The notes under the pieces: model-generated | The model's input: the letters and a program-made list of their open reading frames with translations, nothing else | Database searches by the model: none | What the model was told of the DNA's origin: nothing | Program-made: the position numbers and the translations under genes | In this document: piece by piece, positions 10,801 through 23,353 of the stretch | Layout of the letters: the number at the start of each line of letters is the position of its first letter | Position numbering within the stretch: position 1 is the first letter of the stretch | Source: Rotaria macrura | Taxonomy: Eukaryota > Rotifera > Eurotatoria > Philodinida > Philodinidae | Direction: 5' to 3' | Length of the DNA stretch: 64,000 nucleotides | Assembly: GCA_900239685.1 (NCBI GenBank) | Contig: OENT01000046.1 | Span: forward strand, 215,387 to 279,386

Positions 10801-13800
10801 ATGGATGAAAAAATTCCTAATCGATGTCAATATGTATGTCCACGTAAACAACGACAATGTAAAATGTTACCCTCAAATTCTTTATCAACATACTGTATGG
10901 AACATGTACTTTACGATCCAGATTTAGACGAGGTAACACAATTTATATGAAAAATTGTCAAGTTATGCTTAAGAAAAGAACACGAACATTCATCTTCGAT
11001 AAATAAATCAAGTCTTGGATTGATCAGAGAATTCATGTATCTATAATTAAACTGATGAGTTAGTAGCAAAGACGAGCTTTTTTCTTACTATAGAACATCC
11101 GTGACTTTTTAATCGTGAACTTTACTGCTTAACTTCGTCTAGTTGGAAATGCCACCGAAGAGACTGAATGCAGCGGACAAAAAATAAACAGGAACTGATC
11201 TCATGCAAGATTTTTCATTTTTGTAGCATGCTTCATCTATTCCATCTTATCAATCGTAAGAAAGATTACTACATGATTGACTTTCTTTTCTTACTAACAG
11301 GTGACGAATCACTCGATTCCTTTTCTCTATAATATTAATGCTTACAAACCTTGATGAGAACGTTCTATAGTCAATTATTACATAAATCGAGTATTTCTCA
11401 TACGGGAATGTTTATTGTAGACTTTTCATATACTCCCTCACCACTACATATTTAATATCTTAAATTCAGATCCATTCTTAAACTCGACGACTATATTACT
11501 CAAGAAAAAAGTAACATATCAATGAACGTACGTGTTAAAACATAGTCTATGATAGACGTTTTATATATCAGAAAAGTCCATTTCCATCAGCATAACAGAC
11601 AATAGTATTTTCCATCATTCACGTCGAGAATCAAAGTAAAATCCTAATGCATTGTCACCAATTACTCATTATGTTCTAAACAATTCTTCAACAAAAAAGT
11701 CAAGATCCTAGTTGAGTGCTTTACGTAAAAGTTTCTAGTCAAGATTGAAATAGACGTTCATATAAGAACTGGTTAGTTTCTTCAGTTGTAATTCACAAAT
11801 GTAACATACATTGAAATTTATGGAAATAGTAAAACTTTCGGTTTTCTCTAATTCACACATACGATGCACATAGAGATAGAAACTATTTAACTTGACAAAA
11901 ATAAGTTTGTATCAGTGTTGCTAGAAGTATCCTTCAAAAAAAAATGACGAAGATTAAATCGTGTTTTCTTTCCATTTCATCTTTGAATTCAATACTACAA
12001 CTACGACATTATGTTCTTTAAGACCACTAAACAATCATTACGAATTCCATGTCCAATTAATCCATTGCATACAATATCACCACATGATCTCAAGCGACAT
12101 GTAAAAAAATGTAATCAACGTCCAATAATTCTCGGACCGTTTCATCGACCTAATTGTAATTCTGGACTTGAATGTGATAATCATGATGATTATCCAGCAA
12201 TATTACAAGAAGTAACTGATGAAGAACTTCAGCAATTCATTATCCGTATGGAAACTATCCACGATAATCTTGTTAAGGAACCAATAGAAAATAATGAGAC
12301 AAATATTGATTGTTATCTATCAGATGTAAATGTTCATGAACTTGGAAATCGTTTACGTAAACATCTACAACAAATTGGATCATTAATATCTAATCTAGTT
12401 CAATTGAATCTTCTTCAAGCTCATACATGTTTTGTTGAAATGGGTGCTGGACGTGGTCAATTATCTCATGAACTTCATGCTTGTGTAAAACAAGAATCAA
12501 CTATTCAATTTACTCTAATCGAACGTGATCATCAACGTTACCGTTATGATGCACATCATCGCCGTGAACATCAAGGTCCAACATTTGAACGTTATCGAAT
12601 TGACATTCGAGATCTTTATCTATCTGAATTACCTTCTATAAAAAATGACGAATTAAAAAAGCATGTTGTTATCATAAGTAAACATTTATGTGGAAGTGCA
12701 ACTGATCTTGCTTTGCGTTGTGCTGTTGATGCTCAACGTAATACACAAAAGATTCGAGCAATTATTATTGCTTTATGTTGTCATCATCGTTTACTATGGA
12801 ATGATTATGTTGGAAAAGAATTTTTTTATCGATTAAATTTAACACCAAAAGATTTCTCATTGATACGGGCGTTAACATCATGGTGTACAAGTGAAAATCT
12901 TCATAAAATGCCAGAAGATGGCAAACGATCAACGATCGGTAAATTAAAAGAGAGAAAGATCGAATACTATTGAAATTAGTACCCAATAGAAATAGGATTT
13001 TTTTTCATGTCAAGTTTGCTTCTAAAATACTCTCTAGTCGAATACTACTTATATTCAATAGTTGATCATAGCGAACTGCTTTTATTTATCAATATCATTA
13101 TTGACCTACTGATCGATGATGTTTAGACCAATAAAAATAGAATTTGAATTAAAACTTATATGATACTCTGCATTTATATGGGAAATTGAGCTGGCTTCAT
13201 AATTAAAAAAAGAAACTGTTCTCGCAGTTTCTTATACTAAAACACAAAATAACATATATATATATATATATATATACATAGAGAGAGAGAAAAGCCGTTG
13301 CTTAGGTGTGATTGATATTTAACTGATTCGTCAGCATACATAAACTTGTGAACACAACGAATTGCTTGGCATCGACCTTTGTATTGATAGAAAAAACTAG
13401 TTGTTTATTTCTACAATCATCGACTGATGCGAACTATTGGAATGCATCGTAAACAACTATTGCGAGTATGATCCCATGAAAGATGACTTCGACAAGACTT
13501 GTATGAGATTTTGATAAGAACGAAAGAATAGCTCTAGTTAGGAATGATCTTATGCATTGTCAACTTCTCGTTTTCGTTAGTAATTATTTAAATTTTATTT
13601 TTGCTTAGATGGTGTTACACTTCAACCAACATCTTCACAATCTAAAAATCGATCAACATATTCAAAACAACGTTTATTTTCCATAGAGCAACAAGAAAGA
13701 ATTGGTTTAAAAGCAAAACGAATTTTAGATTGGGGTAGAATCGAATATTTAAATGAAAATGGATTTGATACACATCTTAAAATATATGTATCAAAAACTA

Positions 13801-13847
13801 TTACACTCGAGAACATTGCATTAATTGCAACATCGAAATTAACTTGA
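10801..13847 (+). CDS. TRMT13: tRNA:m4X modification enzyme TRM13 homolog
   Basis: Three exons: 10801-10932, 12023-12938 and 13609-13847, giving 428 residues; introns are 1,090 and 670 bp. The first exon holds the N-terminal CCCH finger (C-QYV-C ... QC ... YC-MEH). Exon 2 starts with a CHHC finger (Cys54, His60, His70, Cys74 by this model), then the methyltransferase motif CFVEMGAGRGQLS near residue 180, SKHLCGSATDLALRC, and ALCCHHRLLW. The last exon supplies the conserved tail (QERIGLKAKRILDWGRIEYL...VSLE-like...ENIALIA). TRM13 2'-O-methylates position 4 of certain tRNAs. Exon 2 also reads through to a TGA at 12971, but the donor G|GTAAAT at 12939 joins to the family's own C-terminus in frame, so splicing is preferred. 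The position of the first acceptor (12021-12022) is the least certain point. Confidence 0.92.
13252..13287. repeat. (TA)n and (GA)n microsatellite in TRMT13 intron 2
   Basis: About 12 TA units followed by a short GAGAGAGAGA run, within the second intron of TRMT13. Confidence 0.8.
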
Positions 13848-13898
13848 ACTCATTTGTTTTCATTTAAAACGAACGTTTTAGTTCAGATGATCTTTGCT

Positions 13899-13904
13899 AA
13901 TAAA
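13899..13904 (+). terminator. Polyadenylation signal of TRMT13
   Basis: AATAAA 51 bases after the stop codon, followed by a second AATAAA-like hexamer (AAATAAAT). Confidence 0.5.
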
Positions 13905-16900
13905 ATAAATCTCTTGGTTTTTGTTTTCGATATATATTTGGTTGAAAATGTAATATTATTCGCAAGTATATTTTCATACAGTATAAATTTTAAAAATTCT
14001 CGTTAAGAAAGTGAATTCGGAGTAGATGTCAATTGAAAGTGTAAATCAAGTTCATAGGTTCTTTTTATAAACAATAAATACTTGAACAAAATATGAAAGA
14101 TTTCTATAGTAGCATCATGCTACAGGTAATAGACATATTTCTTTGCAAACAAAAGTACTAATCCGACGTACAAGAACAGTACTGTATAGATATCTTAAAA
14201 TGCTTTGATAAATTTTACATTTGAATTCTAATTAATTGTAAAAATACCTCTTAGGTAAAACATCATAATTTTAACAATGAAATTCTTAATGGTCAAAATA
14301 TATCGTTCTGTTTGAAATCTGAGAAAATAACGCATATCAATACTAGGATTCTTTATCTCTATTTATTGTCCGTCTATGAAATTCTTCTACAGAATCACAT
14401 CAATTTGAATTAAAACATTGATTTCGTAGAAGCACAAATATATTGCTTGGTCTTCTATTCTTTTTTTAATTCTTCCTATTCTAATACATTTACATTAAAT
14501 TTTTAACACTTGACTGATTGTCACATAATTATTAACCATTGACGAAGAATGTAAAAATTTCCTTTCGTAAACTTTCTATATTTTTCATCTTCCGTCACAA
14601 TAATTTTGAAGAAAACGACTAGTTTTTAACCAATCAATATTTTCCTTTTACACATCGATCGACAGCTCATAGTGTCACAAATAAATTCTTCTCATAATTC
14701 AATGTAACTGTTCTGTCGTTAAAACATCATCATCTCATGTTCAAATGGAGCTCATTAAACAGAAGCCTCTTTTTTTTTCATTTTTATATCTATACGTACA
14801 TATTTTTTCTGCTTTTCATCCACGACAAATGATGCGCATCCCAAGAGAACGAATAATATGTCACTTCGTGCACATTTATCTAATTATTTCGCATTTTTTT
14901 ATCTATACATGTTAGATATACAATAGGTTCACCTTGTTTTATGGTCATCATATGCACACGAACTACGAATAATTAATAAGCATCACGAAAACAACAACCA
15001 TCATTAAAATGAAAGCAAAATTTGTAATTATTACATTAAGTTTGAACTTTTTACTCTCATATTAATCTCGTTCCAACTAAATTATTACGATGAACCATAG
15101 ATGACCTAAACATTTTCTAAAAGAGTAACAGTAGTTTTTATCTTTTACACGTACTACATTCCGATAGATAAGGAGAAATAAAACGATCGGATGGGTTCGA
15201 TTCGTTCACTGTTCATATGCTCCATCAAAAAAGATATATTGTAAATAATGGACAACCACTTCCCTGTGGAGAAAAATGAATAAATACACTACTCCTATCA
15301 TTTGATTGATCAAATGTACATGAATGGAAAAGTTTAATAGGGCCATTGAACGGCAACAGCAGTTGAAATGTGTCGAATCCTATGCATGTGACCGACAATG
15401 AGTACACGTTGTTGAGACCAAACGATTGTGCACATGTGTGAGAAAAACTATTAAAACAAATTATGCTAAAAGAATAACAGAAAAGAATAAGAAACAGATG
15501 AAAGACTCATAAAAAAAACGGCATTTCATAAAACATCTAAACATTGACAAACAATTGCATTTCATTCTTACATATAAATGCTATTCTAAAAAGAGCTCTA
15601 CTGAAACACAAATCTATTAGTGATATTCTATAATAACCCATTAGTGTTGTGTTTAACAATAGTACATTTTTATTTTTATGGAAGTCATTTTGCTTCTTTT
15701 ATTTTTCCTCACTGTTTACTTTTTATTGTACACATTTATGTATCTTACAAAACTTTGTCTACATAATGCACACCGTAATTAGAAAAAATACCATAATTAC
15801 ATTACATTTTTCGCATGAATACAGGTAATATATAGATGTATCGATAATGTGTAGAGATACGTCTCAAACTTAGACATAATATATGGGGGGATAAATACTG
15901 CAATGTAATGCATAGAAATATCGATTATCATAAGAATACACTAGATTGTAGGTTATTTGTAAAAGCAATTAGTGTTTCAAGATCAATCTTTTCAAAAAGA
16001 AAAATAGAACATTGTAGTTGCATAGTGGAAAAAAGAACTTTTTTCATGATTGATAAATATTTCGTCTATTTTACTCTTAGGACATACTTGTTCACATAGT
16101 TACGCGTTAGTTTTTTGTCCTTTTTTGACAAAGTGGATGGTACAACAATATAAGATTCAACAGCAAGTTCTCTACATAAAACATAATGAACTTATTGATA
16201 TATTTTGAAAATTTGACTATTCTATCGACGAGTAAATATTAGTAGATAAGATTTTATTCATTTGTAACTATTATTTTATCTTAAATATTATACGTATTCT
16301 GATATGAACAGAAAATAGCAGATACGGACCGGCTTCAGAGTCTTTGATACAATTCTTCCCCTAGCATAGTTACATATTCATACATATATTTGAAAAAATT
16401 CTATCCTTCCATAATGCCTTGTGTATACACTTCATCGATCCAAACAAATGCAGTAAATAATACATATCGATGACCAAATGATCAAATCAGAACAATTGTC
16501 GGTTCCATCGATGTCATCAAATTCTCATTAAATCGAATACTTTGTTTACCATCAAGTATTTCATGTTTTCTTGTATTTATGGTCGAATTGATTTCATGCG
16601 GAAGTTGTCAAAGTGTAACAACTTCAAAGTCATTTGTATTTTTGCTTCCATGATTTGATCTGCTTGTTATATGTCAGTATAAGAGAAAACATTGAGTTGT
16701 CTTCATCTCATTCGAAATGTCAAGTGATCGATGATAAGATCAACTCTGTTAGTCATGATCATCTTCACAAAATACTTCTATACTATGCATATAGTCGATG
16801 GATGTGTTTTACAGAAGTATTTCTTCGTATTTTATGTTCGTTGCCTAGGAGCATGTATCCAATGTCAAAAGGAAGAAAGTGTATTTATATGTGATCTAAA

Positions 16901-17305
16901 TGTGGACCTTCGTAGAATAATAATAATAAGATGAGTAATCGTTCTTAGGGGAGAAAAAGAAAATACGAGAGAGAAGAAGACACATTGTCTTTGACTCAAA
17001 CATAAGAAAGACATTGATTGGTCGAATAGAAACATTTCTTTTCTCGACTTGCCAATGATTGGAAAGTATTCATAAAGAAAAAAGCTAGTGGAGAAGAATC
17101 AATAATAAGAAAAATTATATTCTTCCGCAAGAACCAAGAATCATTTCAATTGTCATATCCATCTATTTTATTAATATAGCCATTTGAAGTTATTTTTATT
17201 GATTCAAGCGTGTGTGTGTGTGTGTCTATGCGTATGTGTGCGTATGCGTGAATTTTTTTTATGGGCTATATTCTCACTTAATTTGTTTGGTTTTAAAAAC
17301 AAACA
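13905..17305. other. Intergenic, 3.4 kb, upstream of the Hox gene
   Basis: No exon recognised on either strand. A (GT)n run with TATG/TGCG variation lies at about 17210-17250, shortly before the Hox start. A gene-free flank this long before a developmental regulator could hold enhancers, but no individual site can be supported. Confidence 0.45.
17210..17251. repeat. (GT)n microsatellite
   Basis: GTGTGTGTGTGTGT followed by imperfect TATGTGTGCGTATGCGTG, about 60-95 bases upstream of the Hox start codon. Confidence 0.8.
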
Positions 17306-18394
17306 ATGAATAACTATTTTGGCTTATCATCAACAATTAATAACAATAATAATCAATCAATGTACGATACAGATTACAATCGTGGAAATTTTCGATTACT
17401 TGCAAAAGATTCTATACGTATGAATGCCTATTCAAATTTGAATATGATACCAACAGAAACATCTCATTATCACCAGTATCATCTTGAACAACATCCATCG
17501 ACGCATGATTATTATCTAGCATCCACGAATGGGACACCATCATGGAAACAAACTGAATCTATGTCATCATCAGTTAACTATATGTTACCATCATCATCAT
17601 CAGCGTTTCCAATGTCAGTTACAAATCCAATGTTGCATTATGCACATTCATGGATGAGACCAGGTATTATTAATATAGCTTCATGAAGAGAAGAGAAAGA
17701 AAATGATTTATAGATAACGTATGGAATATTTGACGTAAATGTAACACATAGAAAATGATTAACTCCCGTATTATGATATTGTTTTTTTTTTATGATTATT
17801 GCACACAGTAATTAGTTTTTCTCTTAACTTTTGTTCTCATTAGAACTTAATTTTGAACACAAGCGTACTCGACAAACTTATACTCGTCATCAAACAATTG
17901 AGTTAGAAAGAGAATTTCGTGGCACCAAGTAAGGAGGAAGTGTTTTTTTTTCTCTTCTTGATGAACTTGTGAATCTTTTAACTATCATACAGATATTTAA
18001 CACGTCGTCGACGAATTGAAATCGCTCATAGTCTTTCATTAACTGAACGGCAGATAAAAGTAATTCTATTTTCATAATTAAAAATAAAAGTGTTCGTTCT
18101 TTTGTTTTTATCTAGATTTGGTTTCAAAATCGGTAGGAACAAAAATTAAAGTTTTTGTTTGCATCGTCTCTTTACTTGTTTATTTGTTTTTGCACTAGAC
18201 GAATGAAATGGAAAAAAGAAAATAACTTCAAATCACTTAATGATCCCCATGTTAAACTTGAAGCTAATGCAACAAGTCATAATCGTAATCATGATTCGTG
18301 TCAACTGTCAACCAATAATACATCATGGCCACCGATATCAAATATTAAAAAAGAAAAGAATCATCCCTTCAATATCAATGAAAATAATGATTAA
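17306..18394 (+). CDS. Hox transcription factor, central (Antp-like) class
   Basis: Five exons: 17306-17663, 17844-17928, 17993-18059, 18116-18132 and 18199-18394, giving 240 residues. The homeodomain occupies residues 125-184. It begins [12 protein letters not shown] and holds [20 protein letters not shown] and IWFQNRRMKWKK, unmistakably Hox of the anterior/central group. TRHQ recalls Hox4/Deformed, while RQTY and TERQ..KKEN recall Antp/Hox5-8, so the paralogy group is undecided. Residues 21-24 (RGTK) replace the usual HFNR. A degenerate hexapeptide, HSWMRP, ends exon 1 in place of YPWM. The homeodomain is cut by three introns: in codon K24, between K46 and I47, and in R52. This leaves a 17-base exon encoding I47 to R52, the DNA-recognition helix. 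The N-terminal half is Asn/Ser/His-rich. It acts in the nucleus. Confidence 0.92.
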
Positions 18395-20387
18395 ATATTT
18401 ACATGTCTAGATGAAGGCATTTGACTACTAGTCGATCGTTATATACATGCATCTAGTTTTCTTTTTCTTTGTGTGTCTTGTTTTTCCTTTGGGATATATT
18501 TACAAAAGAAAAAAAATATATATATATGAATTAATTCATAGTAAATCATGGACATTGGTTACTTTGAAATTTTCAAGTGAGCTTAATATTTAACTCTAAT
18601 GCATAGATTTAGAGAATCATGTAGAATGCATAAAGATCAGTTTTTCCAGAAATTATACTTTACTGTTTGTTTGTAGGATTCTCTACACGACTAGTGTACG
18701 ATTAAAGAAAATTTAGTGAAGAAGAATGCAGTTAAATTTCTAGATCTAAAGCTATATTTCATGCAAACATGTATTAGAGAAATTCCTAAACAAAAAAGAA
18801 TCGTCTCCAATAATGATTTCGTAGCTGTGTCGAGATAAACACTTTTCATTCGTTATTCATTTTTGAATCGAAAAACTTAATTTAGAAAACTTTCCTTAAC
18901 AAATACTTCCATACTAAGACTCATAGATTTTTCTTATGTTAATTGATAGTTTCCGGAAAAGAAATGGTATATCAATTTCAAAACAATGCGCCTATCGAAA
19001 CATAAAAATTTCAACATTTTGTACAAAGAAGAAGAAAATTTGTCTTTTCTAAATCGAACAAAGGTACCATACGATTATTGTTTACACTACTTTTGATAGT
19101 TTGGTTGAAAAATTGATGTTTGGAGTATTGCTTGTGATTTCAACGGTAAGCTCAAATCAAAAAAAAAGAGAATATATCTTATGATAATAAGTACATTTTT
19201 TGAAATCTCAATACTAGAACTATCAACTCTTCGATTCTGTCTAACTTTAAAAAAATATAATTTATTACGAATAGACTAATTCTTCAGTGACATGTATTAC
19301 TTGTAGAAATATGCATGGGCTAGAATCTAATGGCATATTGTGAAATTCTAAAAAAAAATTTTATTTTGGCACAAAGATATCTACACTTCGTGGCAATGGC
19401 GACGTTTTCATTTTATGAAGAACATAAAAGGCTTAAGCTATAAGCATGCACGAGACTGATTCGTGTCGAATAGAATACTTAAAGTGAATTCAGCGTGTAT
19501 TTTGTGAAAACAAATAAATATTTAAACAAACTTTCTTATCAACAAGAAATCAGAATCGAGTAAAACCATCAAATGAATCTATTGATGAAAGTATAAGTTG
19601 TGTTACTAATCAAAAAGAACTAATACTTTATCTTAACCCGAGATGAATTCTTGTTGTAGCTTAATTATGGCAGTGAAGCGCATGTGATGAAAAATAGTTT
19701 TCGGACAATTAGTATTTGCGATAGAAAATATAACGTTGTATACCGATTCTCTTTTCTATTACTCTTACGATTAACAATGCAACCAAATTCGAGTAATCGA
19801 TGATAACAAACATAGTTTGTCGTATCCTGTATTTGATATTAGGAATAATCATAACATACACTATAATAAGAAGGGAATTAGTTATAAGTACGGATGAGAC
19901 CTTATTACTGCGAAAAATCTATTAATATTATTAAAAATTTGATTTATTTTGAAATGAAGATAAACCACAAAATGTATTCAAAATGTAAATGTTATGAAAT
20001 CTTTGATTTTCATTAATTTTAGTTTATTAAGAATCATGAAGAGAAGTCGGGAGAGTTTTCAACGGTGTGTCAAACAGTATTATAGCAACAGTTAACACAC
20101 TAGTACGTTCATACTTTATGAACTTTAAATCTTACACATTGTCACACTTGCATGTACTGAATAATGAATGGCAATACTTTGGATAGTCTATCAGTCAGAG
20201 ATTAAGTTTATTTAGATTTTTAGTGAAACAAAATGTAATTGATTTCTTTCCTGTCAATGTATGGGTTCGATTTAATTCCAGCACTAAAAAAAGTTATTTT
20301 TTTTTTGTTCTAACAGTTCATACTCTTTGTCTGGATGGCGTGACATGTTTATTGTTTTTTAAGTGTTTAATAAATTACATACTCATT
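18395..20387. other. Gene-free stretch downstream of the Hox gene
   Basis: Two kilobases of AT-rich sequence with no supported gene. AATATATATATATGAATTAATTCAT-type low complexity occurs near 18514-18540. Confidence 0.4.
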
Positions 20388-20523
20388 TTAAGAGTAAATA
20401 GTATCTCGCAAATGTTTTATGATAGAAAAAGCATCTAAAAAATTCAATCCAGAGACTTGAACGTTCTGTGTTTTGATATAATATTCATGATCTTTTAAAA
20501 TTTTACCGCAAGCGCAGCATTTT
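20388..20523 (-). pseudogene. Possible lone LIM-like exon or fragment
   Basis: On the minus strand a good acceptor (TTTGTTTTTCAG, AG at 20524-20525) precedes an open frame starting KCCACGKILKDHEYYIK, resembling the second zinc finger start of a LIM domain (C-x2-C-G-x-x-L-x(4)-EYY-x-K). No partner exons, second Cys pair or homeodomain were found nearby. A real exon of an unassembled gene, a decayed fragment and chance are all possible. Confidence 0.2.
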
Positions 20524-20882
20524 CTGAAAAACAAATTGTAAGAGTTTTGTATCATTTGTCCAGATGAGTTTTTGATCATGTAACGAGCTAGAGGGTCGTA
20601 GAGAATCGCCTACGAGCGTCGAGAACAATTCAAAAATAAGATACCAATTAATTTGTTTCTTTTCGTTCACAAACTACTTTAGATCGCAAGCGAACTCCTA
20701 GTACGGTTCATATTGACAAACCAAGTTCACTCAGACATGCGGTGAACTTTCTATAGGTTTAACTCACTTAATAAATTATTCCATTAAACATCGTCTCATG
20801 TAAAATGATGCTTATTGAGTTTTGAAAGCTTACAATATATTGTGTTTGACTCAGAAAACGATTCATATCATTACATATTCTT

Positions 20883-21155
20883 TTAATTATTATTTCCAGA
20901 GTTAGGACTAATCGAACTCAAGATGGCAGTGTACATTTGTTTCCATGTCCATTGGCAATTATCATAGCGATATAAAAATTTAATGTAAAAACATCGTGCA
21001 AAATAATCAGCATTCCCGGCCAGTCCCAATGAGCAAAACTTGAGCGAAGCATAAAGAATCTCTTGATCCCTGTCAGTCCAGTCACTTTTGATTGATTGAA
21101 TTCTAATTAAATTTTGTACAAATTCTGCATCAAACGACGCTTTTTTCAGTAGAAT
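20883..21155 (-). pseudogene. Coding-like minus-strand segment, unrecognised
   Basis: An open frame of about 90 codons without an early ATG, ending in TAA at 20883-20885. It is rich in Trp, Cys, Tyr and Asp (for example DWTDRDQEILYASLKFCS, NADYFARCFYIKFLYRYD, CQWTWKQMYTAIL) and has a locally higher GC content than its surroundings. The composition looks like real protein. It could be the last exon of a gene whose other exons I did not find, or a remnant of a mobile element or gene. I recognise no family. Confidence 0.35.
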
Positions 21156-21550
21156 TTAATGAAATAAGAATAAACGAAAGTGAAACTTTCCTATATGATA
21201 TCTTTGGTTCTGTTACGAAGATAAATAATAATTTTGAAGATATGTATTTTTCTCAGGAGACTCACACGTTTAATAAAATCACGTTTCTTCAAAACTAAGT
21301 CGGTCGATTGTCAATCACGAAAATTCGTAGAACGATGAGTGAAATATTAAATCGAATCATTTTGCAAACGAGTGTATTCAATAGAGTCGCTGTTTCATTG
21401 CTAAACATACTATTGGATTGATGAAATCAGTCGTACGAACTTGTCGGAATTTGAATTTTCTTGAATATTTAATATTTATTCATAGATCGTCGATGAAAAC
21501 AACAATTCATATTTGATGAATTTCACTCGAATTAAAGATAGGATTGTATC

Positions 21551-21739
21551 ATAATAAGTGATCACTTGGAGACGCATTCTATTGCCATCGAATATTCCGC
21601 CTCACTCCACCAGAATAAAGTGGCATGCCATTATACAGTGTCTTGGCACATCGTTACTTTTTCCATGACCTTCTTATTAGGGTAACACCTTCTAATATGT
21701 CTTAAACTCAGAATGTCCCGTGTTTCAACAAATTTCATT
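21551..21739 (-). pseudogene. Decayed coding-like segment with stop codons
   Basis: On the minus strand one frame reads MKFVETRDILSLRHIRR... then TAA, continues WHATLFWWSEAEYSMAIEC..., then TGA. Protein-like stretches interrupted by stops, in a locally GC-richer patch, suggest an old insertion. Family unknown. Confidence 0.25.
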
Positions 21740-23258
21740 TTAATTCTCTTTTTTTGCCATATCGAGCAGTCTTTTGTTTTGTAGACTTGCACTTTTGGAG
21801 GTCGAGAAAATAATCCACATTCTTTTATTTTTTGTTTAGTATGTAATATCTGGCGAGAGTGTTCGAATTTTGCGAATTACAGATGTATTAGAAGGATATG
21901 GTCTTCTGATTAAAAGCATTTGATCTTTTATCTGAACATTGTCTCATACAGAGGGTGAGAGTTCTGTCGAGACAAGGAAGAGAATAGTTGAAATAGATAC
22001 GCTCGAACGCCATGCGGAAGGTATTGAAAGAATGAATATCAGTATATCACAATAAAGTGAGAGATATAAAGTGGAGTGAGTAGAAGTACAAATACACAAC
22101 AAGCATCTAGACAACATCAGTGGCGGATATCCCATCACAGGAGTGCGGAGGGAGGACGAGAGGTGCAGATGAATTTCTTTAGTTCTAAATTACACAAACG
22201 ATTGAACCTGTGTACAGTACTCGAAGCTAATCAGAAAAAAGAAAACACCGCTATTTAACTCATTAACAAACCTGATCTTTATAAAAACCTGATACAGATT
22301 GCATTACTTAGATTTATCATATGATATATGAAAGTAGAAGGGAGGAGAGTATGATGACTTAGAAATAGGATTCCTCACCTCTGTATGTGTTTCAATTCGA
22401 TTGCCTTTTTTTAAAATGTATAGTTTCATAACTATATCTCTCGGATTCAATCCTGAATACGATTGAAAAATATATTAGTAGAGCAACTGTTGAAGCTGTA
22501 TGAAGTAGAAATGTAATCTTAAATTCAACGATCAGATTAATTCTATTGATCTAATCAATTTGACCTAAAATTATATGATTGAAATAAAAATGCGTTAAGA
22601 AATTCTTTCTTTCGCAATCTATGATCGTATATTGGTACTATAAAATGTTATGAATCAGTTTAGATTCAAGCGAAGGTATGAAATTCTGTCTTTTTATTAT
22701 TGTTTAGTCTTAATATTAATCTTGATAGCGTCTATAATCATCATTAGTTTAAGAGATTTTAGTCAGAAAAGTACGAATTACATTGATTAATTTACACGTT
22801 TATTAAGTGCATTTTCAACCGTCGTTTAGTTTGTAATTCTCTTAATCCCGTAGAGGCAGATTTTCTTAATAGATATAATTTCAATCCTTATCAAACTGAC
22901 AAGAAACAAGTGACATTTTTTATAACCGAGATTCACCTTTGTAAGAATTATATCTGCTGCCATTCCTATTTCGGATTCATTCCAAGTACAAAGTTTTCGC
23001 ATAATCTCTAGTATTTTTTTACATATTAATGACTTGTGCAAATGATTATCTTACGTGTAGTTCAAGTAACCAACAATGACAGAGGATTGATAAATACACA
23101 CAGTTTTTTACTTTACTAAACGTAAAGAAAATTCGATTTTAAAATAGCGAGGGTATTAGTTTCTTCGATTTCAATAATGGTGTCATTAAAATAGTAATTG
23201 AATACATGAGAACTATTTATGTATTAACAGCATATAGAGGATCATGCTCATCAAAGGA
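21740..23258. other. Gene-free stretch, 1.5 kb
   Basis: No supported gene. A relatively GC-rich patch at about 21945-22170 (GAGAGT... to GGAGGACGAGAGGTG) stands out from the AT-rich surroundings but has no coding frame I trust. Confidence 0.4.
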
Positions 23259-23268
23259 TATATATAAA
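23259..23268 (+). promoter_or_regulatory. TATA box of the small secreted protein gene
   Basis: TATATATAAA, about 85 bases before the ATG at 23354 and followed by a GAGAGAG run; a plausible core promoter position for a short 5' UTR gene. Confidence 0.45.
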
Positions 23269-23353
23269 GAGAGAGAGTAATAATCCATTAGTTGATAAAA
23301 TTATTTTGCATTACTATTCTACACTCTCCTATTTTACATCCGAAGCACCAGAA

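Noticed and set aside
12939-12973. TRMT13 ending at the TGA at 12971-12973
   Set aside because: The family's conserved C-terminus is found in frame at 13609-13847 and a G|GTAAAT donor precedes the stop.
15180-15210. GGTTCGATTC as a tRNA B box
   Set aside because: No matching A box, anticodon arm or acceptor stem could be formed around it.
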